NCBI RefSeq assembly: GCF_022842375.1
Contig: NZ_JALHPR010000014.1
Span: 1-64,000 of the forward strand
Source: Elioraea sp.
Lineage (GTDB): Bacteria; Pseudomonadota; Alphaproteobacteria; Acetobacterales; Acetobacteraceae
DNA: 64,000 nucleotides
Reading direction: 5' to 3'
Positions 43,348-53,500 of the stretch are shown one piece after another. How positions within the stretch are numbered: position 1 is the stretch's first letter; each line of letters opens with the position of its first letter. A program made the translations under genes and the position numbers. The notes under the pieces were generated by a model that searched no databases, was not told the DNA's origin, and was given only the letters and a program-made list of their open reading frames with translations.

Positions 43348-45003
43348 ATGCCGGATACCGAACCAGACCTTGCCACATTCCCCCCAGCGCCTGCAGACGG
43401 CGAGGTGCGCAGCCTTGATGCGCTGATCATCGGCGCTGGCTTCGCCGGGCTCTATGCCATCCACCTGCTGCGTGACCGCCAGGGCCTCGACGTGGTGGCG
43501 CTCGAGGCCGCCAGCGGCGTCGGCGGCACCTGGTACTGGAACCGCTACCCCGGCGCGCGGTGCGATTCCGAGAGCTGGTCATACTGCTTCCAGTTCGATG
43601 ACGATCTCGTGCGCGCGTGGCAGTGGTCGGAACGCTATCCGCGCCAGCCCGAGATCCTGCGCTACCTCAACCACGTCGCCGACCGGTTCGACCTTCGCCG
43701 GTCGATCCGCCTCGACACGCGCGTGACCGCGGCGCGCTTCGACGAGGCCGCGTCACGCTGGCTGGTGACGACCGAGGCGGGCGAGCGCTATGCCGCCCGC
43801 TTCCTCATCACCGCCGTCGGCTGCCTCTCCGCCGCCAACATTCCCGACATTCCCGGCCTCGAGCACTTCGGCGGCACCTGGGTTCACACCGGAAACTGGC
43901 CCGAGGCGGGGGTGGACTTCACGGGCAAGCGCGTCGGGCTCATCGGCACGGGCAGCACGGGCATCCAGGCTGCCCCGGTGATCGCGGCAGAGGCAGCCCA
44001 CCTCACCGTGTTCCAGCGCACGCCCAACTATTCCGTTCCGGCACAGAACCATCCGCTCGACGAGACGTTCCGCAATCGGATCAAGGAGGCCTGGCCCTCG
44101 CTCAAGGCACGGATGCGCAGCAACACCAACGGCCACCCGTACGTGCCGGCCGATCGCGGCACGTTCGAGGTGAGCGACGAGCAGCGGCGGGCCATCTACG
44201 AACAGGCCTGGAACGCGGGCGGCCTCAGCTTCCGCGCGAGCTTCCGCGACATGATGGTGGACCGTGCGGCGAACGACGAAGCCTCGGCCTTCATCCGCGA
44301 GAAGATCCGCGGCATCGTGAAGGACCCGGCGACCGCGGCGGCTCTGACGGCATTCGACCACCCCTTCGCGACCAAGCGCCCACCGATCGACACGGAGTAT
44401 TTCGAGACCTTCAACCGCGACAACGTGCGCCTCGTCGATATCCGGGCGACACCCATCACGCGCATCGTGGCCGAGGGCGTGGAGACGCGTGCGGGGGTGG
44501 TGCCGCTCGACATCATCGTGTTCGCCACCGGCTTCGACGCGATGACGGGCCCGCTGCTGAGGATCGACATCGCCGGACGCGGCGGTACGCGGCTGAAGGA
44601 TGCCTGGGCGGAGGGCCCGCGCACGCATCTCGGCCTCGGCGTGCCGGGCTTTCCCAACCTGTTCACCATCACCGGCCCGGGCAGCCCCTCGGTGCTGACG
44701 AACATGCCGGTGGCGATCGAACAGCATGTCGACTGGATCGCCGGCTGCATCGCCTGGCTCCGCGCGGAGGGCCTCGCACGCATCGAGGCGACGCCGGACG
44801 CGGCCGACACCTGGGGCGCGCATGTCGCCGAGGTGGCAAACGCCACGCTCTACCCGACGGCGGCCTCCTCCTGGTATCTCGGCGCCAACGTGCCGGGCAA
44901 GCCGCGCGTGTTCATGCCCTATCTCGGGGGCCTCGGCCGCTACCGCGCGGTCTGCGACACGGTCGCGGCCGAGGGATACCGGGGCTTCACCGTGGCGCCG
45001 TAG
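43348..45003 (+). CDS. Flavin-dependent Baeyer-Villiger-type monooxygenase
   Basis: A 551-residue FAD/NADPH enzyme. The FAD Rossmann motif IIGAGFAGLYAIHLLRDR is near residue 30, followed by GVGGTWYWNRYPGARCD. The BVMO fingerprint HFGGTWVHTGNWP is intact, and the NADPH Rossmann motif GLIGTGSTGIQAAPVIA follows. FVTGFD-like FATGFDAMTGPLL is near residue 390. It would insert oxygen into ketones (cyclohexanone or steroid monooxygenase group); the substrate is unknown. Confidence 0.95.
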   Translation: MPDTEPDLATFPPAPADGEVRSLDALIIGAGFAGLYAIHLLRDRQGLDVVALEAASGVGGTWYWNRYPGARCDSESWSYCFQFDDDLVRAWQWSERYPRQPEILRYLNHVADRFDLRRSIRLDTRVTAARFDEAASRWLVTTEAGERYAARFLITAVGCLSAANIPDIPGLEHFGGTWVHTGNWPEAGVDFTGKRVGLIGTGSTGIQAAPVIAAEAAHLTVFQRTPNYSVPAQNHPLDETFRNRIKEAWPSLKARMRSNTNGHPYVPADRGTFEVSDEQRRAIYEQAWNAGGLSFRASFRDMMVDRAANDEASAFIREKIRGIVKDPATAAALTAFDHPFATKRPPIDTEYFETFNRDNVRLVDIRATPITRIVAEGVETRAGVVPLDIIVFATGFDAMTGPLLRIDIAGRGGTRLKDAWAEGPRTHLGLGVPGFPNLFTITGPGSPSVLTNMPVAIEQHVDWIAGCIAWLRAEGLARIEATPDAADTWGAHVAEVANATLYPTAASSWYLGANVPGKPRVFMPYLGGLGRYRAVCDTVAAEGYRGFTVAP

Positions 45004-45082
45004 CGACGAATGCCGCCAAGGGCCGGGCGCGCGATTGATCTGCGACAATGCCGCGGCAACGCCGTCGCCCGTAACGTGACCG

Positions 45083-46816
45083 ATGCAGCGCGCGGAGGGC
45101 CCGGGGTTGGCTGAAACCACAGCGGACGCGACGCGACGACCCGGCCTGTTCCCACCGCTCACATGGCTACGTGGCTACCGCCCCGCATGGCTCACGGCAG
45201 ACCTCGTCGCCGGCATCACGCTCGCGGCCTATGCGATCCCCGTGGCACTCGCCTACGCAACTCTGGCAGGCCTGCCGCCGCAGGTGGGCGTCTATGGCTA
45301 CATGCTGGGCGGGCTCGGCTATGCATTGCTCGGCTCATCGCGGCATCTCGCCGTCGGGCCGACCTCGGCGATCTCTCTGATGGTCGGCGCCAATGTCGCC
45401 GCGATGGCAGGCGGCGACATGGCGCGCGCGGCCGAGATCGCGACGCTCGCGGGCTTTGCCGTCGCGCTGCTGTGCCTGGTCGGATGGGCGCTGCGGCTGA
45501 GCGCGCTCGTCAAGCTCATCAGCGACAGCGTGCTGGTCGGCTTCAAGGCAGGCGCGGGCATCACGATCGCGCTGACGCAGTTGCCCTCGCTGTTCGGCGT
45601 GCCCGGCGGCGGGCATACGGTGATCACGCGCGTCATCGCCCTCGCGGGACAGCTCGGCTCGGTCAGCGCACTGACGCTCGCGCTCGGCGTAGCCGCGCTC
45701 GTGCTGCTCGTGGCCGGCGCGCGGTTGCTGCCGGGCAGGCCCGTCGGGCTCGCGGTCGTGGCCCTGTCGATCCTCGTCGTCGCGCTGTTCGGGCTTGCCG
45801 CACACGGTGTGGCGGTAACCGGGACGATCCCCTCCGGTCTTCCCGCCCTCGGCCTGCCAGGCATCAGGCTTGTCGATGTCGAGGGCATTTTCCCGCTCGC
45901 GGCCGGCTGCCTGCTGCTCGCCTATATCGAGGGCGTCTCCGCGGCGCGGAGCTTCGCGGAGAAGCACGGCTACGCGCTCGATCCACGCCAGGAATTCCTC
46001 GGCATCGGCGCGGCGAACCTGTTCGCCGCGTTCGGCCATGGCTATCCCGTCGCCGGCGGGCTTTCGCAATCGGCCGTCAGCGAGCAGGCGGGGGCGAAAA
46101 CACCGATCGCCCTCGTCGTCGCGTCGGCCACGCTCGCGCTGTCGTTGCTGTTCCTCACCGGGCTGCTCGCGAACCTGCCGAAGGCCGCGCTCGCGGCGAT
46201 CGTGCTCACCGCCGTCGCGGGGCTGATCGACATCACCGCCCTTCGCCGGCTGTGGCGGGTGAGCAAGTCCGATTTCGCCGCCGCCATCGTCGCGCTCGTC
46301 GGCGTCCTGCTGCTCGGGATTTTGCAAGGCATCCTGCTCGCGGCACTCGCCTCGATCCTGATGCTGCTCGCCTATTCGAGCCGCCCGCACGTGGCTTTCC
46401 TCGCGCGCATGCCGGGGAGCAGCACCTTCGGCGACATCGCGCGCCATCCGGAGAACGAGCCGATCCCGGGGATGGTCGCCTTCCGGCCCGAGGCGTCGCT
46501 TCTCTACACCAACGCCGAGGTGGTGCGCGATGCCGTGCTCGCGCATATTGACGCTGCACCCGTGGGCGGCACGCGGCTCGTGGTGTGTGACCTCTCCGCC
46601 TCGCCGATGATGGACATGGCCGGCGCGGGGATGCTCAGGAAGCTGCATGAGGTGCTGGCGCGGCGCGACATCCGCTTCGCCATCGTCGAGGCGCGCGGGC
46701 GGGTGCGCGACCTGCTGCGCCGCGAGGGGCTGGCCGACCAAATGGGCGGGATCGACCGTGGCATGACGCTCCAGGCGATCGCGGCCGAGCATGCCGGCGC
46801 GCCCCCCCCGGGCTGA
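45083..46816 (+). CDS. SulP family anion transporter with STAS domain
   Basis: A 577-residue transporter. The N-terminal SulP signature GYRPAWLTADLVAGITLAAY and YAIPVALAYATLAGLPPQVG precede about 12 membrane helices. The C-terminal cytoplasmic STAS domain (about 455-560) has VCDLSASPMMDMAGAGML. It transports sulfate, bicarbonate or other anions. The ATG at 45083 has no visible ribosome site; a TTG at 45107, 7 bases behind GGAGGG, may be the real start. Confidence 0.93.
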   Translation: MQRAEGPGLAETTADATRRPGLFPPLTWLRGYRPAWLTADLVAGITLAAYAIPVALAYATLAGLPPQVGVYGYMLGGLGYALLGSSRHLAVGPTSAISLMVGANVAAMAGGDMARAAEIATLAGFAVALLCLVGWALRLSALVKLISDSVLVGFKAGAGITIALTQLPSLFGVPGGGHTVITRVIALAGQLGSVSALTLALGVAALVLLVAGARLLPGRPVGLAVVALSILVVALFGLAAHGVAVTGTIPSGLPALGLPGIRLVDVEGIFPLAAGCLLLAYIEGVSAARSFAEKHGYALDPRQEFLGIGAANLFAAFGHGYPVAGGLSQSAVSEQAGAKTPIALVVASATLALSLLFLTGLLANLPKAALAAIVLTAVAGLIDITALRRLWRVSKSDFAAAIVALVGVLLLGILQGILLAALASILMLLAYSSRPHVAFLARMPGSSTFGDIARHPENEPIPGMVAFRPEASLLYTNAEVVRDAVLAHIDAAPVGGTRLVVCDLSASPMMDMAGAGMLRKLHEVLARRDIRFAIVEARGRVRDLLRREGLADQMGGIDRGMTLQAIAAEHAGAPPPG

Positions 46817-46839
46817 CCCCTGCGTCGGCCCAGCATGCG

Positions 46840-48351
46840 TCAGCCGAAACGGCCCAGCGCGATGAGCGCGGCCACCAGCGCGCCGGCGAGCGCGGTGTAG
46901 AGCAGTGCGGCAGGCATCGTCATGCGCAGCACGCGCGCGGTGTCGCGTCCGACAAGCCCCACCGTCGCGGCGCCGGCGACGATGTTGTGCGGGCAGATGA
47001 TGTTGCCGATCGCAGCCCCGACGCCCTGCGCGGCCGTCAGCGGCAGGAGCGGCAGACCGAGGGCTTCTGCCGTCGCGCGCTGGAAATCCGACAGCAGGAT
47101 GTTCGAGGCGGTGGCAGAACCGGTGACGAAGGTACCGAGCACGCCCGCCCCCGGCGCCAGAAGCGGCCAGGCCGGGCCAACCAGGGCGGCGGCGCCATCG
47201 GCCAGCACGTCGACCAGCCCGGCATGGACCATCAGCCGCGCCAGCCCCAGCATGGCGAGCAGCGCCAGCAGGACAGCCGGCACCCGCCGTCCTGCCCGCC
47301 CCGCCGCGTCCGTCACGACCGCCAGCCGCTCGCCGCGCAGCATCAGCGCCAGGGCAAGCCCGAGCATCAGCAGCGTCCCGGGGTGGGAGAGCGGCTGGAT
47401 GCTGCCTCCGAACCCGCCAGCCAGGGACCAGGCGACCGTCCGCTCCGCCAGCGCCTCGCGCAGCGGCGGCAGAAGCCGCGTCGCAAGGATCGCTGCGAGC
47501 AGCAGGAGATAGGGCAGCGCGGCCATGACAAGGGCGCGTCGCGAGGGCGCCGCCTGCCCCACCGCGTCACCGCGCCGGCGGACCCATGCCGCGAACACGA
47601 GCCCGCCGATCAGCGCGCCGCCCAGCGTCGGCAACTCCGGCCCGACGAGAACCGCGATCGCGACAAAGGGAAGCAGGAAGGCGGCAGCGGCAATGGCCGG
47701 GGCGACGAGCCCCGCCTTTCCCCCCGCGGCCGAGGCAAGCCGGTACACGATCAGCGCCATGGCCCAGCCGAGGACAGCGTGCAGCCCCGCCGTCATGCCG
47801 GCCAGCGCGCGGGGCGAAAGCCCGGTTGCGGCCAGTTGCGGCAGCACCGGCGTGCCGACGGCACCGAACGACACCCCGACCGCATGGCCGATGAGCGCGA
47901 GCGACACTGCCTGGACGGGCGCGAACCCCACGGCGACCAGCAGCGGCGCTGCAAGTGCTACCGGCGTGCCGAACCCAGCGGCGCCCTCGACGAACAGCGC
48001 GAAGAACCAGGCGATCAGCAGCGCGGCCACGCGTGGATCATCGGACAGACGGGCGAGTGCGCGCCGAAGCGTCTCCGTCGCCCCGGAGCCCATCTGCACT
48101 TCATGCAACAACAGCGCCGGAAGCACGATCCAGAGGATGGTGAGCGCGGTGAAGCTTGCCTCGGCACCGATGCCGATGAGCGCCGGAACGAGGCCGCCCG
48201 CCTCCACCGGGCCACGCCAGCCGAAGCCCAGGATCGCAACCGGCACCGCGATCGCAAGTCCGACAAGCCCCGCAGGCCCGGCGGCCCACCGCGCGCCAAG
48301 CATCAGCGCCAGGATGGCGGCGATCGGGAGGAATGCGCCGAGCGCCGCCAT
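46840..48351 (-). CDS. L-lactate permease (LctP/LldP family)
   Basis: A 503-residue protein with about 12-13 membrane helices. LIAWFFALFVEGAAGFGTP, LIGHAVGVSFGAVGTPVLPQ and VLGTFVTGSATASNILLSDFQ are diagnostic of the LctP family, proton symporters for lactate or glycolate. No lactate dehydrogenase genes are nearby. Convergent with the SulP gene, 23 bases apart. Confidence 0.94.
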   Translation of the reverse strand: MAALGAFLPIAAILALMLGARWAAGPAGLVGLAIAVPVAILGFGWRGPVEAGGLVPALIGIGAEASFTALTILWIVLPALLLHEVQMGSGATETLRRALARLSDDPRVAALLIAWFFALFVEGAAGFGTPVALAAPLLVAVGFAPVQAVSLALIGHAVGVSFGAVGTPVLPQLAATGLSPRALAGMTAGLHAVLGWAMALIVYRLASAAGGKAGLVAPAIAAAAFLLPFVAIAVLVGPELPTLGGALIGGLVFAAWVRRRGDAVGQAAPSRRALVMAALPYLLLLAAILATRLLPPLREALAERTVAWSLAGGFGGSIQPLSHPGTLLMLGLALALMLRGERLAVVTDAAGRAGRRVPAVLLALLAMLGLARLMVHAGLVDVLADGAAALVGPAWPLLAPGAGVLGTFVTGSATASNILLSDFQRATAEALGLPLLPLTAAQGVGAAIGNIICPHNIVAGAATVGLVGRDTARVLRMTMPAALLYTALAGALVAALIALGRFG

Positions 48352-48432
48352 CTCAGCGGCCGCGCCGCGCCCGCGCGGCTGCGCCGGAGCGCTTGCAAAC
48401 GGCTGCGGTGCCCCATAGAGACATGATCGGAA

Positions 48433-48507
48433 GCCCGGTTAGCACAGTGGTAGTGCAGCGGTTTTGTAAACCGAAGGTCGGGGGTTCAAATCCCTCACCG
48501 GGCACCA
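48433..48507 (+). tRNA. tRNA-Thr (UGU anticodon)
   Basis: A complete cloverleaf: acceptor GCCCGGT/ACCGGGC, D arm GCAC-AGTGGTA-GTGC, anticodon loop TTTGTAA with anticodon TGT, T arm GGGGG-TTCAAAT-CCCTC, discriminator A and encoded CCA (48505-48507). The 27-43 pair is G-A. The UGU anticodon reads ACA and wobble threonine codons. The cupin gene ends 7 bases downstream on the other strand. Confidence 0.97.
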
Positions 48508-48514
48508 GTTCCCG

Positions 48515-49036
48515 TCATGCTCCCGGCTTCTGCACCGTCTGGTCGGCCCAGCCGAACACGGTGCGCCGCTCGATCTCGGCCACGTCGGCCGGCCGGGGGA
48601 ACGGCGCGGGTGCCGGCTCACCCGCCTCGCGCGGGCGTCCGATCGCGGCGAAGAACCGCTCGAGCCCCGATGGCATCAGGAACCAGACGAAGGTGAACGG
48701 CACATCGCCCGCGTTGATGAAGGCGTGCCGACGCCCCTTGCCGAGGAACACCGTGGTGCCGGGAACGGCGGGGTGGGCAACGCCATCGAGCATCACCGTC
48801 GCCTCACCCGCGATGAAGTGGATGATCTCCTCATGCCGGTCATGCGTGTGTTCGCGCACGTGGCAACCGACATCCACCGTCTGCCGCCCCATCGCGAACG
48901 GCGTGTCGGACGTGACGGTCGAAGGGTCGAGCAGGCATTCGACATAGCCGTTCGCCGGCACCGGCTGCCAGAAGCCCGGTGCCTCGCCTGGCTGGACAAT
49001 GCGCGCCATGCCTTCGGTCACGGGCGCGTCCATCAC
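48515..49036 (-). CDS. Cupin domain protein
   Basis: A 173-residue protein with one cupin barrel. Motif 1 is HVREHTHDRHEEIIHFIAGE (metal-type His-His-Glu) and motif 2 PGTTVFLGKGRRHAFIN. Function is not fixed by the fold; binding or dioxygenase-like roles occur. It starts at GTG 49036 or ATG 49033, overlapping the upstream aminotransferase stop, so the two are coupled and probably act in one pathway. Confidence 0.88.
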   Translation of the reverse strand: MMDAPVTEGMARIVQPGEAPGFWQPVPANGYVECLLDPSTVTSDTPFAMGRQTVDVGCHVREHTHDRHEEIIHFIAGEATVMLDGVAHPAVPGTTVFLGKGRRHAFINAGDVPFTFVWFLMPSGLERFFAAIGRPREAGEPAPAPFPRPADVAEIERRTVFGWADQTVQKPGA

Positions 49037-50346
49037 GCGTTCTCCCTGAGCACGCGGCCGTGCACCGTCACGGCATCGGCCACGGCGGCGGCGAAGGCGG
49101 CATCGTCAGCCGCGTTCTGCGGCAGCGACAGCGAGACGTAGCCGCGGCGGGCGATGTAGATGCCGCGCGCGAGCAGTGCGAGATGGAGCAGCGCGCGCGA
49201 GGCTTTCGCATCCGGAACGTCCTCGGGCCGCACGATCGGCCGGTCGGTCGGGTGGAGCCCGAGCATGGAGCCGAAGCCGGTCATCCGCACCGGCGCGTCG
49301 GCTGCCTCGGCCGCCTGGTTCACCGCTGCCTTCAGCGCCTCGCCGCGCGCCGTCAACGCCTCGGCTGCCGCGGGCGTGAACAGATGCGTCAGCCCCGCAA
49401 GCCCAGCGGCCATGGAGGTGACGTTGTTGTTGAACGTGCCGGCATGGGAGAGTGCGTCGGGGCGGTAAGGGTCGTAGCGGCCCATCAGGTGGTCAGCCCC
49501 GCCGAACGCACCGAAGCTGAAGCCGCCGCCGAGATACTTGCCGAAGGTGGTCAGGTCGGGGCGGATGCCAAGCCGCCCCTGCATGCCGCCCGGGCCGAGG
49601 CGGCTCGTCATCACCTCGTCGAGGATGAGCACGATGCCGTGCCGCGCGGTGATCTCGCGCAGTGCCCTCAGGAAGTCGCCATCCGCCGGCAGCGACCCGC
49701 CAGAGCCCATCACCGGCTCGACGATCACGGCAGCGAACGCCGCCGGGTCAGGCGCGAGCGCCGCCTCGACGGAGGCGATGTCGTTGTAGCGGGCAAGGGC
49801 CAGGTCGAACGGCACGTTCGTCGCCATGCCCGGCTTGAACACGAGAACGCCACCGTGATAGCCGCCGGCAAAGCCGAGGATGCGTGAGCGCCCCGTCGCC
49901 GCGCGGGCGGTGACGAGCGCCATCAGGTTCGCCTCCGTGCCGCTGTTGGTGAAGCGGATGCGCTCGACCGAGGGGAAACGCTCGGCGATCGCCGCGGCCA
50001 GGCGCGCCTCGTACATGTTCGGACCGCCGAGCACGATGCCGTCGGAGATCGCCGCGCGCGCCGCCGCGAGGATCGGCCCGGGCGAATGGCCGTACAGGCC
50101 GGCGGAGTATTCGCCGAGATAGTCGCGATAGGTGTGCCCGTCGAGGTCGGTCAGGGTCGCTCCCACTCCCTTGGCGAAGGCCAGCGGAAAGGGCGTGTAG
50201 TGCAGCACCGTCCGCGTGTTGCCGCCGGGCATGACGGCGGCGGCCGCCGTCGCGCGCGCGCGGGAGGCAGGGTTGGCGGCGGAAAAGCCCCGCTCCTCCT
50301 CGGCCAGCGCGTCCTCGATCGTCCAGTTCGCCGCGAGCGTGGTCAT
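49033..50346 (-). CDS. Class III PLP aminotransferase, glutamate-1-semialdehyde aminomutase-like
   Basis: A 437-residue PLP enzyme. RIRFTNSGTEANLMALVTAR, LILDEVMTSRLGPGG and the PLP lysine in LTTFGKYLGGGFSFGAFGG are present, as are GTFNNNVTSMAAG and the N-terminal PGGNTRTVLHYTPFP. These resemble HemL and the broader HemL-like aminotransferases. The coupled cupin and lack of other tetrapyrrole genes argue for a catabolic aminotransferase rather than HemL. The amino donor is unknown. Confidence 0.88.
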   Translation of the reverse strand: MTTLAANWTIEDALAEEERGFSAANPASRARATAAAAVMPGGNTRTVLHYTPFPLAFAKGVGATLTDLDGHTYRDYLGEYSAGLYGHSPGPILAAARAAISDGIVLGGPNMYEARLAAAIAERFPSVERIRFTNSGTEANLMALVTARAATGRSRILGFAGGYHGGVLVFKPGMATNVPFDLALARYNDIASVEAALAPDPAAFAAVIVEPVMGSGGSLPADGDFLRALREITARHGIVLILDEVMTSRLGPGGMQGRLGIRPDLTTFGKYLGGGFSFGAFGGADHLMGRYDPYRPDALSHAGTFNNNVTSMAAGLAGLTHLFTPAAAEALTARGEALKAAVNQAAEAADAPVRMTGFGSMLGLHPTDRPIVRPEDVPDAKASRALLHLALLARGIYIARRGYVSLSLPQNAADDAAFAAAVADAVTVHGRVLRENA

Positions 50347-50501
50347 CAGCGCCTCCAGGGGCTTTCGTACCGTTAATGGATCATGCCACGTCCCGCCGTA
50401 TGGTGAAGGGCGCGAAACACCGTTTCGTGCGAAAGCCCGCCAGGCTCTTTATGCTGCGCGCGCCGGTGCCACTTGGCAGCCACATGAGCGGGATGATTGG
50501 G

Positions 50502-50524
50502 TTAGGTTAGCATCGTTGACCTAA
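50502..50524. promoter_or_regulatory. Inverted repeat, possible operator upstream of the 2-oxoacid oxidoreductase
   Basis: TTAGGT (50502-50507) and ACCTAA (50519-50524) form a perfect 6-bp inverted repeat with an 11-base spacer, 33 bases before the start at 50557. It stands out as AT-containing sequence in G+C-rich surroundings. It may bind a dimeric regulator; none is encoded in the window. Confidence 0.4.
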
Positions 50525-50556
50525 ACGCGACCACGAGGCTGGGAGGTCGTTCGCCG

Positions 50557-53500
50557 ATGGATGCAACGTCAGGCAGGCATACGGTCACGCTCGAGAGCCG
50601 GTTCGTCGAGCTCGACGCGCCCATCCTCATGACAGGCACGCAGGCGATCGTGCGGCTGCTGCTCGAACAGGCGCGGCGCGACCGTGCCGCCGGGCTCGAC
50701 ACCGCCGGCCTCGTCTCCGGCTATCGCGGCTCCCCCCTCGGCGGGGTCGACCAGGAGCTGTGGCGGCGGCGGAAGCTGCTCGACGCCCACCGCATCCGGT
50801 TCGAGCCCGGGCTGAACGAGGACCTCGCCGCGACCATGCTCTGGGGCACGCAGCAGGCGGCCGCCTTCCCAGGTGCGAAGCACCAGGGCGTGTTCGGCCT
50901 CTGGTACGGCAAGGGGCCTGGCGTCGATCGCTCCGCCGATGCGCTGCGGCACGTCAACACCTTCGGCACCGCCAGGCATGGCGGCGTCGTCGCCTTCGCC
51001 GGTGACGATCACGCCGCGCAATCCTCCGTCCTGCCGCACCAGACCGACATGGTGTTCGAGGCCGTGATGATCCCCGTCTTCCAGCCGGCCGGGGTGGACG
51101 AGATCGTTCCCCTCGGCCTCGCCGCCTATGCGATGAGCCGCTTCTCCGGCCTCTGGGTCGCGATGAAGACGATCGCCGAGACGGTGGAGGGTGCGGCGAC
51201 CTTCGTTCTGCCTGAGGATCATTCGTTCTTCGCACCAGACATCGCGCTGCCGCCACACGGGCTGAACGCCGATCCGCGCCTGCAATGGCCGGCACAGCGG
51301 GCGGAGCTCGAACGCCGCGTGCTGGAGGAGCGGCTGCCCGCCGCCCGCGCCTGGGCGCGCGCCAATAACCTTGACCGCCTGGTGTTCGGCCGCGCGGATG
51401 CCCGCATCGGCATCGTCACCGCCGGCAAGGCGCATCTCGATGTGCTGCGCGCGCTCGACGATCTCGGGCTCACGCCAGCGCGCGCGGCGGAAGCCGGCAT
51501 CGCGCTCTACAAGGTCGCGATGTCATGGCCGCTGGAGACCGACGGCATCGGCCGCTTCGCCGCAGGCAAGCGTGCGCTGATCGTGATCGAGGAGAAGCGC
51601 AGCATCGTCGAACGCCAGTTGCGCGAGGCGCTCTACAACCTTCCTGCCGATGCGCGCCCAGCCATTGCCGGCAAGGCGGGGCTCGACGGTGCGCCGCTGC
51701 TGCCCGAGGCGGGTGAACTCGATCCGACGATCGTCGCGGGTGCGCTCGCAAAGCTGCTCGGGGTGCTCGGCGTTGCCGTCACCGCCCCCGCACCGCACGT
51801 GCCGGCGCTGGCCGATGCGCTGAAGCGCGCCCCGTTCTTCTGCGCCGGCTGCCCGCACAACAGCTCGACCGTCGTGCCCGAGGGCAGCATCGCGATGGGC
51901 GGCATCGGCTGTCACACCCTGGCGCTCGGCGAGGTCGGCCGCGCGCGCACCGTCACGCAGATGGGTGCCGAGGGTGCCACCTGGGTCGGCCTCGCGCCGT
52001 TCACGGAGCTGCCGCATCTCTTCGTGAACATGGGCGACGGCACCTACCAGCATTCAGGCCTTCTTGCGATCCGCCAGGCCGTGGCAGCCGGCACGCGGAT
52101 GACCTACAAGATCCTCTACAACAGCGCGGTCGCGATGACCGGCGGCCAGCCCGTCGATGGCGGGCCGACGGTGGCACAGGTTGCCCACCAGCTCGCCGCC
52201 GAGGGCGTGCGGCGGATCGCGGTCGTCGCCGATGATGCCGCACGCCTTCCCGCCGCGCGCGCCCTTCCCCCAGGTGTTGAGCGGCACACGCGCGAGAAGC
52301 TCGACGCCGTGCAGCGATCGTTCCGAGAGCATGACGGCGTTTCGGCGATCATCTACGACCAGATCTGCGCGACCGAGAAGCGCCGCAAGCGCAAGCGCGG
52401 CGCGATGGCCACGCCGGTCACCACGGTGCTGATCAACCCGCGCGTCTGCGAGAATTGCGGCGATTGCACCGTGCAGTCGAACTGCGTGGCGATCGAGCCC
52501 GTGGAGACGCCCTTCGGTCGCAAGCGCCGCGTTTCCCCTTCCGCCTGCAACACCGATCTCTCGTGCCTCAAGGGGTTCTGCCCCTCCTTCGTGACGGTCG
52601 AGGGCGCACGCCGGCACGTGCCCGCCCCGCACCTCGCCGAACTCGAGGCCTCGCTTGCCGACCGCGTTCCGGCACCGCATGTGCCTGCGCTCGACAGGCC
52701 GTGGCGCGCGCTGTTCGCCGGCGTCGGCGGCGGCGGCATCGTCACCACGGGTGCCGTCGTTGCGATGGCAGCGCATATCGAGGGGCGTTCGGTGCGCACG
52801 CTCGACTTCACCGGGCTTGCGCAGAAGAACGGCGCGGTCGTGGCCCACGTGCAGATCGCGCCCGATGACACGATGCTCGACGTTGCCCGCGTGCCGGTTG
52901 GCCGCGCCGACCTGCTGCTTGCCGGCGACCTTGCGGTCGCTGCGGGGCGCGACGTGATCAGCCGCGTTTCGCGCAACGGTGCCGTCGTCGGCAATGCGGC
53001 CCTTCCCGCCGTTGCTGCCTTCGTGCGTGACCCCGACGTCACGCTCGATGCCAGCGGCCACCGCACGGCCCTTGCCGCCGCCGCGACCGAAGCCGCGTGG
53101 ATCGAGGCAGCACAGGTGGCCGAGGCGCTGTTCGGCGATGCGATGGCAATGAACACGCTGCTGCTGGGTGCGGCCTGGCAGCGCGGGCTCGTCCCCGTCG
53201 GCGAAGCAGCACTCACCGAGGCGATCGCGCTCAACGGCACTGCGGTGGCCGTCAACCACCGCGCCTTTCTCTGGGGCCGTGCACTCGCCGCCGACCCCAC
53301 CCTCGCCGATGCCGTGCTGTCGCGCACGACGACGCCCGCCACGCTCGATCCCTTCGTCGAGGATCGCTGCGCGGAACTCACCCGCTACCAGAACGATCGT
53401 CTCTCGCAACGCTATCGCGCGCTCGTGGGCCGTGCGGCGTCAGCCGAAGCCACCGCCCTCGGCGCTGCGGGGCCGTTCGCGCGGGCGGTCGCTGAGGGCT

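Noticed and set aside
46987-48426. 479-codon plus-strand frame opposite the lactate permease
   Set aside because: Arg/Gln-rich antisense frame with no motif.
48433-48507. tRNA-Thr as an integration site with an adjacent island
   Set aside because: No integrase gene and no repeat of the tRNA 3' end was found nearby; flanking genes look ordinary.
49033-50346. Naming the class III aminotransferase hemL
   Set aside because: The fold fits but context (coupled cupin, no tetrapyrrole genes) does not; only the general family call is safe.
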